A DNA stretch of 64,000 nucleotides. Source: Quillaja saponaria. Its lineage: Eukaryota; Streptophyta; Magnoliopsida; Fabales; Quillajaceae. A program made the position numbers and the translations under genes. The stretch is taken from assembly GCA_029379385.1 (NCBI GenBank), contig CM055607.1:31741235-31805234 (forward strand). Reading direction: 5' to 3'. How positions within the stretch are numbered: position 1 is the first letter of the stretch; the number at the start of each line of letters is the position of its first letter. The notes under the pieces were generated by a model that made no database searches, was not told where the DNA came from, and saw nothing but the letters and a program-made list of their open reading frames with translations. This document shows, one piece after another, positions 11,301 to 24,379 of the stretch.

Positions 11301-13596
11301 TAAGAAAGATAGAAGAAAACATGATAATACCTCATTAAATTCCCTAAAGATCCACCTTGACAAATTTGACCATCTTCGAGATGATGCTGTGCTTGGATGA
11401 TTATAAAATTGTTCAGCATGCCTCAGAAAGAGGTATACCAGCATGAATATGACAAGAAACGGAGAAAGCAAAAGCATAGCAAGCCCAACTACCATAAGCC
11501 TTTTCTTTAATGTTCTGGGGTTAGATATAAAGTCCCTTCTAACACAAAAGTTTCTGCACAAAGAAGACATTCCAATCAGAATACAGTCATTGATCTGAAG
11601 GAGGAACACAAAGGCTGGCATTCTCTAAATATTTTCTTTAACATCACCACACAGCTTGGTTTAAAGTTTATTTTCAGAGTAAAAGCCCCACCCCCTCTCC
11701 AAGAAAATAATGGAGAATAGAGAGAAAGTATAGAACTCCATTGCCCCTAATAAACATATCCTTCTCCAATCCTTTGCTCTTAGACGAGCAATGGATGAAA
11801 TAAGGCCCTAAGGTTAAGAGAATTTCCTTCCCAACCAGTTAAGTCTCCAATAGAGATGTGAAATTCAATTAGCGTGCAAGTATTAGAAATATATTAATTG
11901 AACATGAAAGAACATTATTATGAGACTCACATAAAATTAATTACTTATTATTTTTTTTAGCTTATATTAACCCAAACTGAATTTCTCCAGCAGTTAGTAC
12001 ACACAGCTACAGTGCCTAAGACACAATAAAGATAAGTATGAAAAGAAAAAGAAATAAACACAACTACAAAATCTTTCGTAGTTTATAAAAATAATTGGTG
12101 TATTAAGAAAAGATGAATGTCAAAAACTCAACATGAGGAAAAAAATTTATTACATTACTCAAAAAATGGTCATTAAGATTTCCAGTGCACTCTTCAAGTT
12201 GCCTGCTATTACTTGTCACAGCGGCACATGACATTTTACAGCTTCATAGATTGAGTAGTAGAAGAATTATAAGTTTCAAGTGCTGTTCAGATTTTTAGAG
12301 AAAGAGGAAACTCTTGTAAATTTTAATTTTTATTCAGAGTAAAAATTTCTAAAAATCAAGAGTTGTGAACTATCATATTATCTACAGGAAAGATGAGTGA
12401 AGTGTAGACTTCTATGAACCATCCCTTCAGCATCTCTGAAATGTTCAACATTCCCTTCAAAGCAGTGCAATCATTATTCAAAAGATTCTAAGAATAAAAC
12501 TTTTAAAAAGACATACTGGTTTCAATACTTTTGAGGAAAACAATGTTCTACACACTAATTTTTAAATGAAAGTATATCCATGTAATAATTAACATACCGA
12601 TCAAACATGCTCTGTAGGATGCACCAATTTAAAGTCCATTCAAGGGTCTTGGTAAGTATTAAACGGTACTGTGTTCCATTTGCACCATATCTGACAGTAG
12701 GACCAGCACCTGGGACCCACTGAGAGATTGGAAATGCAAGCACACCCTTGTTTAGCATTCCAATTAAGTAATTCTCCTTCCGCATCAACCTCATGACCAC
12801 ATCATGTGCAGAAAGGTCCTTAACTACACAGAGCTGTTGTGAACTCTGCATAAGAACAACTTTTTCAAGAATTGTTGCCCATGACATGGCCTGGATTTCA
12901 TTGTCGGTAACATGGAGACTGCAAAAAGATTTGTAAATTAAGAAGATGGGGTGTCATACTGAAGCATGCATAACAGTTAAGTAACATTCTTCCTTTTTTT
13001 ACATTTATCCACAAGTACCTATTGTAGTAAAAGTGACGAGTCTCAAGGGTATCCTTTAGTTGAGCAAAAAACCTCAAGAAACAAAATATCCAGTAGATGG
13101 AAAATATGCCCAGATATCCCACTATGATAACCTTGGAAAGTGTTAAAGGGGTTAAGGGGTGCAGATGAATAGCTTCCTTCGCAAGATCACAGGGCTTAAT
13201 TCCAGATTCAACTGCATCAATCCCACACTTAGCATTGCGAAGCCCATTCCAATCAACGTATAATAAGAAAAATCCTGAGAAACATATGGTGAAACCCAGA
13301 CTCAGAAGTTCAACCATCCACTTTATAATGATGCACCAAAGCCCTTTCTCACAGTAGTAGCAGTAAAGCCTTTCAAAGAACAGGTCCAGATCAGCAATTG
13401 GCTCAACATTCAAACTCTCACCATTAAGAAGTCCTGAAGGGCTCTCACTACCAGGACTCAGGACCCTTCCATAGCCAGACAATTCAATCTCTGGAGAAAC
13501 ATCCTTAAGCAAGCCTGTTGACAAAGATGATTCACCTTTCCATTTCCATTTAAATAAGTTAAAAGCACTTGCACTCCTTGGCCCGCTGGACATCAT
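8328..13596 (-). CDS. ATG9: Autophagy-related protein 9 (ATG9), lipid scramblase of autophagosome formation
   Basis: Nine coding exons on the minus strand: 13596-13019, 12918-12598, 11553-11331, 10795-10616, 10524-10318, 10211-10134, 10046-9976, 9797-9693 and 9258-8328. They total 2694 nt, in frame, for 897 residues. ATG9 is the only multispanning core autophagy protein. It cycles on Golgi-derived vesicles and moves lipids between leaflets of the growing phagophore. Family signatures include VEPIADLDLFFERLYCYY, the membrane helices at about 86-114 and 153-176, LETRHFYYN, SAHDVVMRLMRKENYLIGML, SQWVPGAGPTV, NFCVRRDF, RLMVVGLAMLLLSPFLVIFM, RHAEQFYNHP, FGRNLFWYAAVFG and MMLLEEMASIFLTPYLL. The cytosolic tail (about 588-897) is Ser/Gln/Asn-rich and contains two tandem 38-residue units. 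Arabidopsis ATG9 is about 866 residues, so the extra unit explains the length. A second Met directly follows the first. At least one 5' UTR intron is likely, since a good acceptor (CTGTCAG) lies just before the ATG. Confidence 0.96.
8472..8699 (-). repeat. Tandem 114-bp duplication inside ATG9 last exon
   Basis: Two adjacent, nearly identical in-frame units encode 38 residues each, spanning ATG9 residues about 776-851. Each unit begins SGP(R/H)GAQVQTSF and ends GLEDQEQH. They differ at only a few bases (for example attattgg versus attgttgg, ctcaag versus ctctag, and cat versus cac). The near-identity points to a recent duplication. Confidence 0.9.
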
Positions 13597-15760
13597 TCAA
13601 AAATACTGACAGCGGGTAGAAACAGCCAGTCCATACCCCACTTAAGTGGTTAGGGTAATGTCCTAGAAAGAACGCACGCACAAGATTATTTCTTTAGAAA
13701 AATAAGCATGAACAGAGACTTTAGTATAGAGAGTGAGCAACAAAGACAGAAAAGGTAACTCTGAAAATGAGTTATATCAGCATAGATGTGATAGTGTCAG
13801 ATAAAAGCAGATCCAAAGCTTTCATTGAGTAGGCACCTTAGATTCTTCCATATTCATGTCGTTGAATATTTAGAGAAATTTTACATCATAATCTCGACAA
13901 AACCAGATTAGGGTGATTAAAATTGTACTTTTAAGTCTAACTAAAGAGAAGCAATTAGAGTGTTGCATTTTTCAAACTTAAGTGGTGTCAAATTTGAATT
14001 AGCCTAACATGTGCAACATATAGAATCTGTAATTTATATTAGCAAATGAGGAAACAAGATGAAGTTGGTTTTCCTAAAACAGTGAAGGAAGCAGGGCCAG
14101 TGGCAAACTTCCAGAACTAAGACATTTGACCACGGAAAATATTTCATAGCTATCATCTATTAAAGGGTGAGGATATAATAAGAAGGTAAACACAGTATAT
14201 TTAGAATAATCTGTTAAACTGATGAATACAAAACAAAAATAAAATAAATAAAAGATAATCATTTCGCTACACATGGAAATCGGGTTCATCCTCAAATCAG
14301 ATGATAATGCTATATAATTTTTTAACAAGTTTATTATTGCAAATCTATTTGATTCAAAAGAGAAAAGTAAGATTAACAACAAGCTAATAAGCAAGTAAAA
14401 TACCTCCAGGTATGCATTTACTTAAGAAGTCTATCAGTGATACTTGTCCATCAATTGCAGTATCCCTGTTGTATATAATATGTGACAAAGTTGGACTTCT
14501 CTGTTGTACAGCCAATTACATTATAAAGTCTGTATCAGTATTTTAACAACAACAAAATTGCAGCAAAGTTGTATGAGTATTACCAGTGCATGTTAATATG
14601 CAAAATTCACCATCTAAAGGGTTACTGTTCCTAAAATGTTATCAATTTCATCAACACCTATGACTTGCACATGGTTTTCACTTTGGGATTCCTAGTAAGG
14701 TTCACACTACCCATGCTTGTTTATTTCATAAATTTTTCAAATCTATATCAGAATTATTATATTCTACTTGATAAGAATATTTTCCCACATTGTAGTTTTA
14801 AATAATCAACTTCATTTCGGCTGTCACAGGACACTTACACATTAAACTTCCTTTTAGTAAATTGTAATTTTCATCACATTCTAAATTTTAAAAGGTATTC
14901 TAGATGCCATTACCATAATGCTAATATGATGCCAACAAAACTAGACTTGCATCGAGCAGACTTAGTGTTTCGTTATAGCTAAACAATATAATCCAACAGT
15001 AAACTCGTGTGTCTCATTAGACAGAACATCAAATTCAATCAGAGATTCTATCTAGGTAGCACCAAAATAAATTGGGGCATAGGGTTTCCCATTGGCACCC
15101 ATAAACTATGGATGATCACCACAATATGATCACTGCTTCACAATTTTGAGCATAGTACCTAGAAAAGAAGCTATCTTTGGCAACTATAAATAAACCCCAT
15201 CGCCAAAAAAGACAAAAGGTAGTAAAGCTGTTATTCCATGGCATCAATACAACTAAAAAAACGAAATAAAAGCACAAATAAATGGTTTAGAGATTAAAAA
15301 ACGTAACAAAAGATACAATTTAAATGCAGAAAACAACAAAAATTACCCAGAATATAGGAGAAGTTAGATGATGAGGTACCAACTATAGTCCAATTCAGTG
15401 AACTTTATATCTTCCCAGTAAATAAAATCAGCCAAAGAACACCGAAAGTTGAAGAATTTAACCGATGGACAAGAGTTGTCAGAAAGTTGAGGTTAACCCA
15501 AGAAGGCGAAGCAATGAGCAATTAATTAAAAATACGAAAAACCAGAGAGAAAGAGAGAGAAAGAAGAAAAGAGGGTTTGGTTGCGTGGACGAAAAAGAAA
15601 TTTACGTGTTATTTATTTCTGTTGCTTTTAATAATGGGACTCTGGTTTCCGAGGCCAGATGGTGCTTTTGAGTTCCTGAGTCGCTGAGCCCTTCGTCGTC
15701 CCTTGAAGAAAGATGGTCTTATAGGACATCTCCAAAAAAAAAAAAAAAAAAAAAAACAAA
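13597..15760. other. ATG9 5' leader and upstream region
   Basis: Upstream of the ATG9 start. A possible non-coding or uORF-bearing leader exon at 14404-14465 on the minus strand has a CAACAG acceptor, a GGAG|GTATTT donor and an open frame across it. A 23-bp A tract lies at 15734-15756. CT/GA-rich sequence around 15540-15570 could mark the transcription start area. I see no separate protein gene. Confidence 0.4.
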
Positions 15761-16391
15761 TTTGAGTTGTAGGAGGAGACGTGAAGACGGGTAATATTCC
15801 TCACTTCTGCTTGTATATTTTAGGAATACCGAGCCATCTTTTTTCAGTTGTAAAAAATAAGATAGAATAAAGTAAAAATTAAAAACACAAACACAGTTTT
15901 ACTTTCATTTATCTTTCACAGGAGTAGAATTAGGGCTGAACCATGAATATTTTTATTCATAAACTTGTCAAAAATAAGATATAATGTACATTTTTTTAAT
16001 TTAATTTTTTAATATTTTTAAAATTTTACCAAGTTCAAAAGGCTTAATTTAGTTTATATTCACGGCGGACTTAATTTAGTTTCAATAAGGCTTAAATGCC
16101 CGCATAATATCAACCATGAGATTTAGTTAGTTATTCCCAAAAGTACAAATATATCATAATGACTCCAACTTATTTTTTATTCTAAATAATTGAGATTCAA
16201 TTTATTTTAGGTCTCATTTTGTAATATAATATAAATAATGTTAATTTACTGTTTTGCTTCTTAAAAATAACATAAATTTCTGATTTGATCATTGAAAATT
16301 TTTTTTTTTTTAATTAGACTTTTTAGGAGTTAGTCTATCCTATTATAGTCCTTCCTGATTTAATCTTACTTTTAATTAGATTTTTAATCAA

Positions 16392-17590
16392 GAATAAATT
16401 ATACAATACCCAATTTTGTTTGTGGGGTATACTGATTTGACTTCTAATATCACCATCTATTTTTATTGTTTTAATCACAACCCTCCATTTCTATTAACCT
16501 GATTAAAAAAATAAAATAATTATATTTTGACCTCAAAACTTATATAAAATTGTCATCTACACATAAATAGTATAACATAAACTCTAAATCAGTTCTGAAC
16601 AAATTTTGTGGAATAAGAAAGGATGGAGTTACAATATTAATTTAATAATTGAACAAGCAGAAGCACTATTCTCTCGAAATCAATCTCATAAGAGATGATG
16701 TAAGTTACAATTTCAGCAGATGGAAAATTGAGTTGACAATACAAGGTAAAAAACCCAACTAAAATGGGAACTGAAAACACCCAACTAAAATAGAAGGCCA
16801 GAAGGTTTTAGGATGGAGGATTCCTCCATCCTGTTTATCCCCAAAATCTTATCCTTGTTGAATTCCCATAAATTCTTTATTTTTCTTACCAAACTTCAGG
16901 TTGATGAACTTTCTGGCTTACCCATAAAATCCAATTTGGTTTATGCATTTTTTTTTTATCTCTTGGCTCCAATTTTTGCACATTTTTTTGTTTTTTTTTG
17001 TTTTTGTTACAAAGCTCGTGTTTTTCTAGATTTTCATTACCCGTGTGCATATGGGTTTGTGAGGAATTGACTATTCATGTGGGTAGCTGAGGTTGAGCCT
17101 CTATTGCTAAAAGCATTATTGGTACCGTGTATAAGTCTGATTTTGTTTCTCGAAAATTTATAATAACGAATCGTCCATTCAACAATTTTAGAGTTTTGTA
17201 ATGGTATCTATATTTTAGATTTTTGCCATGACAGACTAGGTTTTCTTATACTCGCAGTTGATGCCAATTTCTTGTTGATTTGGTGATTTATCTTCCAAAT
17301 TTCTTGAACTGAGGTTTTGTGTAAAGATGAATTGAACCCAGAAAAACTTTTTCATGGTTTGTTCCGTAACAAACAGAGCATTCCTTTTGGAAGGATGAAA
17401 AATAAATTAAAATATGTTACATGGGTGATAATGTAATTATTAAGTTTAGTTTGCAAGTAGTATAAACCAGTCAAACAAAAAATTGTAGGTAATCTTGGCT
17501 ACGTGGCTAGTTCATTTGGTTGACACTTGGTTAATCAGTTTGGGTATTTAATACTCAACCAATAAAATTGGGTATTGTATAATTCACCTT
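16392..17590. mobile_element. Non-autonomous DNA transposon with short terminal inverted repeats
   Basis: The ends are near-perfect inverted repeats. The left end reads aattatacaatacccaattt from about 16398, and the right end is its reverse complement, finishing at about 17584; similarity extends a few bases further each way. The flanks taatcaaga and tcatcaaat could be a decayed 9-bp target duplication, which would suit a Mutator-like element. The 1.2-kb interior encodes no transposase. An open frame at 16813-17070 is Phe/Leu-rich and unrecognised. Confidence 0.5.
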
Positions 17591-19740
17591 CATCAAATCA
17601 AAATTATTAAATTGAAATTATCTAATATGGTTTCATGTTCAATTTTGAAGTACCTGATAGAAAAAAAAATTAATATAAAATGATGTAACAAGTACTAGAA
17701 TAATAGATATGCCTATAAATAATATATAAGTAATATTATTTATTGACTTATTAGTATTATTAAATATATTAATTTTAACCTTGCTTTTGAGGTTACTAGT
17801 TTTCGTGGCACTTGCATTGTATGTGAATAATATTAATGATATTTACATATGTACATTAATAATTAATGTACATATCAATAAATTATAATTAATAGAAAAT
17901 ATATATTCCATGTTTATGATATTAAAAAAAATTAAATAAAATAAAAAATGACTAAATAATATTATAATAAAAAAAAATATACTCTATATAATTTTCTTTA
18001 AATTTATAGAAATTTCTTAAAAATTTTGAGTTATAAAATTGGGATAAATTAAATAATATTGTAATAATTTGTAATTTATTACATACAAAAACTGAGAGAT
18101 TTAGTCTTAATTAATTGATGTATAGTTATTGAAAAAAATTATAGATTTATTAATATTGAAAGAGTTAAGAAAGAAGTAAAAAAAAAAAAATAGTTTATTT
18201 GAAACAAAGTAATAATTAAAAAGCATTTATAAAATAGTAAAAACTCATAAACTATACTCTTAATAATTTTTTTAATTCATAGTATTTTTTTTTTAAATAC
18301 ATTAATTCCTAAATTTGTGAATAACTAAAAAAAAATTATAATTTTTTAACTTATTAAATAAAAAAATTAATCTTAGCTACTATTGATGTATAATTATTAA
18401 TTTTTTTATGAATTAAAAGTTAAAGCAATAATATTATAATCATGAAAGTTATACTCTTAATATTTTTTTTAATTTATAAAATTGATAAGAAGTAAGAAAT
18501 TATTATTTTTAAGAATCTATTAAAAAAATAATGAAATTCAACTTTAATTACTATTGAAAATTAAAGATTTATGAACATTGACTACAAAATAATTTAATAG
18601 TTCTAAAATGATGACAATCCTATTGATATTAATATATAGAGAATAATTAGGAAAACAAAATAGTAATAATCCATTTAAAGTAACATAGTAAGTAAAGGTA
18701 ACTATATAATAATAACAACGCTATTTAAGAAAATCAAAGGTGTATTAGTAAAAAAGAAATCAATAATTTTAAAACAATTACAATTATAGTGATATTAAAA
18801 TGGAGAAAATTAGAAAAAATATATATTAATAATCTATTTGAAGTAAAATATCATATTGTCTCTTACTTTGAAATGATTTTTTTAAAAGTAAAATATTAAT
18901 AATCTATTTCATTTATATATATACATATATTATGTTGTCTTTTTACTTTGAAATTTTTTATTTTTTTAAAATTTTAATAAAAAAAAATATCAATAATGAA
19001 ATTTGTAAGGGAAAAATATACTGAAATAATTTAAGTTTTTTTTTTTTTTTTTTTAAATCGCAGGATTTTCCATGCTAAATCAATTTATACATTAAAATGA
19101 GATACATATTATGATTTTATTAGATTTATCTATATAATATAAATTGCAGGAGCAAAATGAAAAAAGTTACAAATTAAAAAATAATAATAATATGAGTACA
19201 GAGCATGTGTGCAGTACGTGAGTACAATTTCGTCAGTTTTGATGAAAAAAAAATTAATTTTTTTTTTTCACTAAATGAAGGTTTAGAATATAATATTTTA
19301 AGCTAATACATTACAAACAGTCTAACCAGGTGAGATAAAGTGAAAAAACCTCACCCATATAGCAAGACATATTTTAACATAGTAGTTAAAATTTAATAGG
19401 CTTCAACAATATTAGAGATTCTAGCCAAATCATTTATAAATAAAAACAGTCACGAATTTCATTTAAGAGTAAGATCACAAAATTTTATTTATAACAACCT
19501 TTCAAGTTACAAGACTTTATCCTCTCTTTTCAACCCGCAATATTTTAGTTTTTTTACGATATTTTTGAGTCAGTTTACAAATTTAACTATAAACAAAAAC
19601 CATTACTAAGAAAAAAAAAAAAAAATCCACAAAATTTTGATTTCATAAAATTTTTAAGAGAGTGGAGAAAGTTAAAAAAAAATAAATAATAATATTTGAT
19701 AATTCATTCGTGGGTTACTATTGAAAAAGAAAACCCATAA
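17591..19740. repeat. Very AT-rich intergenic block with a dispersed repeat family
   Basis: Almost no GC over about 2 kb. The part from about 17836 to 18960 contains motifs such as tatagttattgaaaaa and aatattataatcatgaaa that recur several times here and again at 63335-64000, so it is probably an old repeat or decayed transposon. No coding potential is seen. Confidence 0.45.
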
Positions 19741-19880
19741 TAAATGGGAGTCCTATATGGTTGGCTATTAATCATTCAGAACGAAAATATGTCAATCAAC
19801 AAACTGAGTCTCCAAAGCCCATACCTTATACGACACAGTTCCATTGGTAACTCGGAATATTGCGGGAGCCAACGGATCAA

Positions 19881-19892
19881 TTTGGCGGGAAT
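19881..19892 (+). promoter_or_regulatory. E2F-type binding site, CDT1 promoter
   Basis: TTTGGCGGGAAT matches the E2F consensus (TTTSGCGSG type). It lies 228 bp before the CDT1 ATG. A G-box/ABRE core, CACGTGGC, follows at 19895-19902. E2F control of CDT1 at the G1/S transition is known in Arabidopsis. Confidence 0.7.
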
Positions 19893-19928
19893 TACACGTG
19901 GCAAGGAGCCACGAGAGCACCAGCTCAG

Positions 19929-19937
19929 TTTTCCCGC
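19929..19937 (+). promoter_or_regulatory. Second E2F-type site, CDT1 promoter
   Basis: TTTTCCCGC contains the plant E2F element TTTCCCGC in the opposite orientation to the first site, 48 bp downstream of it. A TATA-like taatttatag follows at about 19950. Confidence 0.65.
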
Positions 19938-20108
19938 TCCAGAAGCCCTAATTTATAGTACATCGGTCACGCCCTTTTTCCTGCTTCAATGTTCAAATCT
20001 TCGTTTTGGTTAGAATTCTCACTCCCCGATCTCTCACTCTTTCCTCGAAAAATTTTCTCTTCCACCAAACACAAAACTATTCATCAGTCTCTCTGCCTCT
20101 ACTAAACA

Positions 20109-23100
20109 ATGAGTTCCTCGGGGACTTCATCGTTGCCTTTTAGATCAAAGAAGAAACCCCATCTCAACAACTCTGACTCAAAACCCCAATCACCAAAACC
20201 AAATCAATTGAGCTCCAAAACCCCAGAAAAAAACTCTCAGATCCCACGCCGTGCAAGGAACAGTGGTACTGCTCTCTCCCTCAAAGAAATCAGGAAGGTA
20301 GCTGAAAGGCTTCAGGAATCGAATCGTGTACAACAACATGATCCGATTGAGCGGGTCAAGTCTGCCAGAAGGCAGATTACAATGTCAGCCGGCGAAAATA
20401 TGGACCGTGAAAAGAATGTTCTTAACAGACCAACCAAACTACTGGAAAAGTAAGATTTGGTTTTTACTCAGTATGAGCTGGATTGTCTTATTTTTTGCGT
20501 TTGAGTATTTATGCCATTATAACGTTAATTTTGGGACTTATTAGCAGGTACCAAATGCTGGTTGAGTTTTTTGATAGCTTGGACAGTTCGATTCGATTGT
20601 TGCGTTTGAAGAGCTCCATGCCAACTTTCACGAATATCTTCCCCAAGATTGAATGTTTAACTGACAGGTATGAGTTCACTTTATTGTTGCCAATATTCTG
20701 GAATTTTTTGTTAATTACCAATTGGTTGTTTAGGTACAGGAAATTGAAATTGGGTTTGATAGTCTTTTCCTATATTCAACTGATAAAGCTATAAAAAATT
20801 TGGGAATAAATTAGGGGTATATGTGACTGGGTACCTTATTGTTCTCTTGTAGCTTGTCCCTGCATTCTGTTAAAGACGGGACAGTTTTGAAAGGGGGAAA
20901 CTGGTCTTATATTCATGCATCCTCTTTATCCCAAATTTCATCTGATTAATTCCCACAAGTCTATAGAGGAAAAAGAAACGAATTTCACTGAATCTCATCT
21001 GGGATATGTCTAAGCAAAAGAGATTCCCCTGTCTAAATGTTTCATTGACTTTTTTTCTTCATGCGTCAATGACCATTTTCAGTCTAATGATACCTCCTCC
21101 TTCTATAAGATAAGTAGATGAGATCCAGGATTCTCAATCCACCTGATAGAGTGTGAAAGAATCAAAGAAGAACTGTTTTTTCCATTTCACCCATTGAGCT
21201 GCTTGAACCAAATTAGTTGGTTCTATTTGGATTAAATCGGTTCTGTAATTTAGGTTTGATTTTCTTGTTTCATGAAACTAACTGTCCTATAGTTTTCTAT
21301 TTAGCTTTCCTACTCATTTCCAGTAGCCAAATTGTCAATCATATTGTTGAATTTTTATTTTCAAGCTTCAAGTTTCTAATCCACCTTTATGTATGACTTC
21401 AATAGGAGGTTTACTCATGGTCACTTGGCTCAGTTGAAATTTATCTTACCTGAGGTAATTGAGATAAAGAAGGTGCTCGTTTTTGATGAACGGACCAGCT
21501 GTATGAAGCCAGATCTCCATGTTACAGTAAATTCTGATGCACTACATTCTGATAAAAAGTTGACATCTGAATGTGGAAATATGTCTGTAAGGAAGTTCTT
21601 CCGCGCTCAGCTTACAGAATTTCTGGAATCCCATCCAGAGGTATGCGAGAATCCATGTTTCTTATGTGCTTAATGCGTACTTTTTTAGGAACCATTTGGT
21701 GCTTCTTCGCTTGGCTTGTTATTGCAACTTCTTTTCCTCCGATTCTTGTTTTTCTAGTTGTCTTCTTGCCGAATATCATTATTTTGGAATTAGTTACGTG
21801 TTTTGGGAAGTTCATGAGTCTATTATGCTTAAAGTATGATTTAGCTAAAAAGCTAAGTTCCCTGCCTCTCTTTTTCTTTGTCCACACAGTAGATGTCTTA
21901 GCAAATTCATGTGCTGACTTAAATTTTGCATGAAGGCTGGTGGTCACTTAAGTTAACAGATCTTCTATACTACCATCATTCTGTGGAATGAACTGGGTAA
22001 TGTTGATTAGTGTTAAAACACAAGAATTGTACGCATATGCTTTCCTTTTCTTAGTTCATTCTTGTTCCGAGTTTGTGCAATATTCATGACTAGGAATCCC
22101 TGTACTGATAAGCTTCAATATCTGGTTCTATACAGAAGAATGAGTCACTGACCCAATTTCATGATTTAAACGAATACTTTCCAAGCTAGGAATCCTAGTT
22201 CTAGGTTCCAAATAAATATTTATTTCTTAAGATGACAATGGTGTACTAAGCTATGGTAGTCTAATTGGAATGACGGCTTTCATTGCACACTGTACTTTTT
22301 GAAATATCATGTGGTCTAAAAAGCGCTCATGCATTTAGGGCAATGAAATTCCAGAAGAGATGCTGCCTGAGCCATTCAATCGTCTAAAGAAAACCCATCA
22401 TCCAGACACGATGAAAGTTCCCTCCTCATTGTTGAATGTAGAGACATCAACAGATGGACTTGCAGCTCAGCCACCAGCAGCATCAACAATATGCATCCAG
22501 GCCAATCAAATTTCAGATGAAACACTGACTGCTCCAATAAGAATTTCAAACCAGGTCTTAGTCTCAAACATAAACAACGTATGCCAAATATCAATGCATA
22601 CGGATACATCATTTGGAGCAGTTGGGAAACAGCAGCCAGTAGTAGCTACTCACGTGTCTCAATCTTTCAGAAGGCGGTTTTCTCAGAGATCTATAAGCAA
22701 AGAAGCAGATAATGCTCAGCAAAGTTTACCGGAAGATTCCTTCCTAACCCCAGGTCTGTCAAATCCAGAGCCTAGCCTCAAGAGGGTTTCCTTCAACAAG
22801 GAAACTAGATCTCATTTGACTCCAGGCCCAAGCAAACTGGCCTCCAGCTCAACTAGCGGGGAAAAAGGCGCTTCATTGTGTGCTTCTCCAGCTTGTTTCA
22901 CACCATCGGGTGCTCCTGCTGGCACTACAAGCAAAGGCCTTCATTCTAAGGAGAATGGAGATGGTTCTTTTGCAGACGTTGCTGCTATCGATTCAACTCC
23001 AGTTAAACTTACTTCTACTCCATCTAGGCTGATGACTGTTACACCTGTACTGCAGCCACCTAAGAGATGTTATATGAGCCCAGGCAATGATGCTTCCAGC

Positions 23101-24379
23101 TTACCAAATAAGCTGGTTAGGCGTCCATCTCGTTCTAGATCCTTGAAATTTGACACTCCAGTGAAGAATGAAAAGACTGAGAATGAAGTTAATGATGCTG
23201 GTGGCATAACAATTGATGATGATATTCTGGATATTCTTCCAGAGAATCTTCTCCGATCGGTATGTGGACTCGTAAATTTCCGTTTATCTAATTCTTTTTG
23301 AGAACATCAAGTATTTTAGTTTTTTGAAAGATTTTGAAATTAGATAGTTATATATTTAAGGCAATGACATGCATGTTTAGTAAACTTCTTCATCTCCTCC
23401 CCCCTTCTCCTGCATCCTCCCTCTGTTTATGTGCTACCGAAGTGGATTCAGTCAGAAGTAGTGTTCTGAAAACTACCTAAAGAATATACACAATGCTTAA
23501 AAAAAAATGAGTACATATCTCATGCTTTTAAGATATTCTGTAACTTATCACAGAAAAATGCTCAGGAGTCAACAGTGGTTGCAAGGGTTTTATCAACCTA
23601 GTTGTGGCTATAACCATACATAGTTTGGAAGCACTCAAACCACTATTGACAATAAACATGCTCTTATAAAAAAATGCCTAAATCCCGGCAACAAATTCTA
23701 GATCATATTCAATGGTCTTTCTCTTATTTCTGTTGAAATTGCAAGACATGGATGTAGTGGTAACTATCCCTTGACTTTGCAGATAATGGAAAAGGAGAGA
23801 TTGGCAATAGAGGAGCGAAATCCAGCCATCTCACAAGCAAAGAGGCGGCAAAAAATGATTGCCAGCCTGCCTAAGCTGTTTAACATGATTCATCTCTTAT
23901 TTCATTCAATAAATCGTTCTATTATCACGAAAGAGGAGCTCATACACAAGATAATATCTAGCCATTGTGATATTATTGACAGAAGTAAGCCACTATACTA
24001 TTCAAATTATATTTATATTCATATTTTAATTTATTTAAATCCCCTTGCTTGTTTGTATTCTCAGGAGAAGTTGAAGAGCGGCTAAATTTGTTGATAGAAC
24101 TTGTTCCAGAATGGATTTCTGAAAAGCAGGCATCTACTGGGGATTCACTCTTTTGGTGAGTTTCATTAATACTTGCCACTTTTAAATGCTAATCATTTGC
24201 AGCTGTGGAGAGAATGAAATGTTGCACATAGGTCTGTCTCTTGTTGTAAAGACATCCTTCACAAGATTTTTTTAATTTTGTGTGTAGATTTTCTAATTCT
24301 ATTTGTGTTTCTTTTTTGCAGCGTTAATAAAATGACAAGTCCTGATTCCATACGCTCACAGCTTGAAGAAGCCAAGTGA
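20109..24379 (+). CDS. CDT1: CDT1-like DNA replication licensing factor
   Basis: Seven exons: 20109-20449, 20548-20667, 21406-21640, 22339-23259, 23783-23984, 24065-24155 and 24322-24379. They total 1968 nt, 655 residues, with all phases closing. CDT1 works with CDC6 to load the MCM2-7 helicase on ORC-marked origins in G1. A basic, disordered N-terminus (1-113) leads into the first winged-helix domain (about 113-245; MLVEFFDSLDSSIRLLRL, MPTFTNIFPKIE, FTHGHLAQLKFILPE). A long linker in exon 4 is rich in Ser-Pro/Thr-Pro sites (LTPGPS, STPVKLTSTPS, VTPVLQPPK, FDTPVK), likely CDK targets for degradation. The C-terminal MCM-binding winged helix comes from exons 5-7 (AKRRQKMIASLPKLFNMIHL, VEERLNLL). 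Arabidopsis CDT1a is about 571 residues, so this copy has a longer linker. Two E2F sites upstream fit G1/S expression. The start gives a normal N-terminus right after a short pyrimidine-rich leader. Confidence 0.95.

Noticed and set aside
16813..17070. 85-codon open frame
   Set aside because: Phe/Leu-rich translation of T-rich DNA inside a transposon-like element, with no family match.
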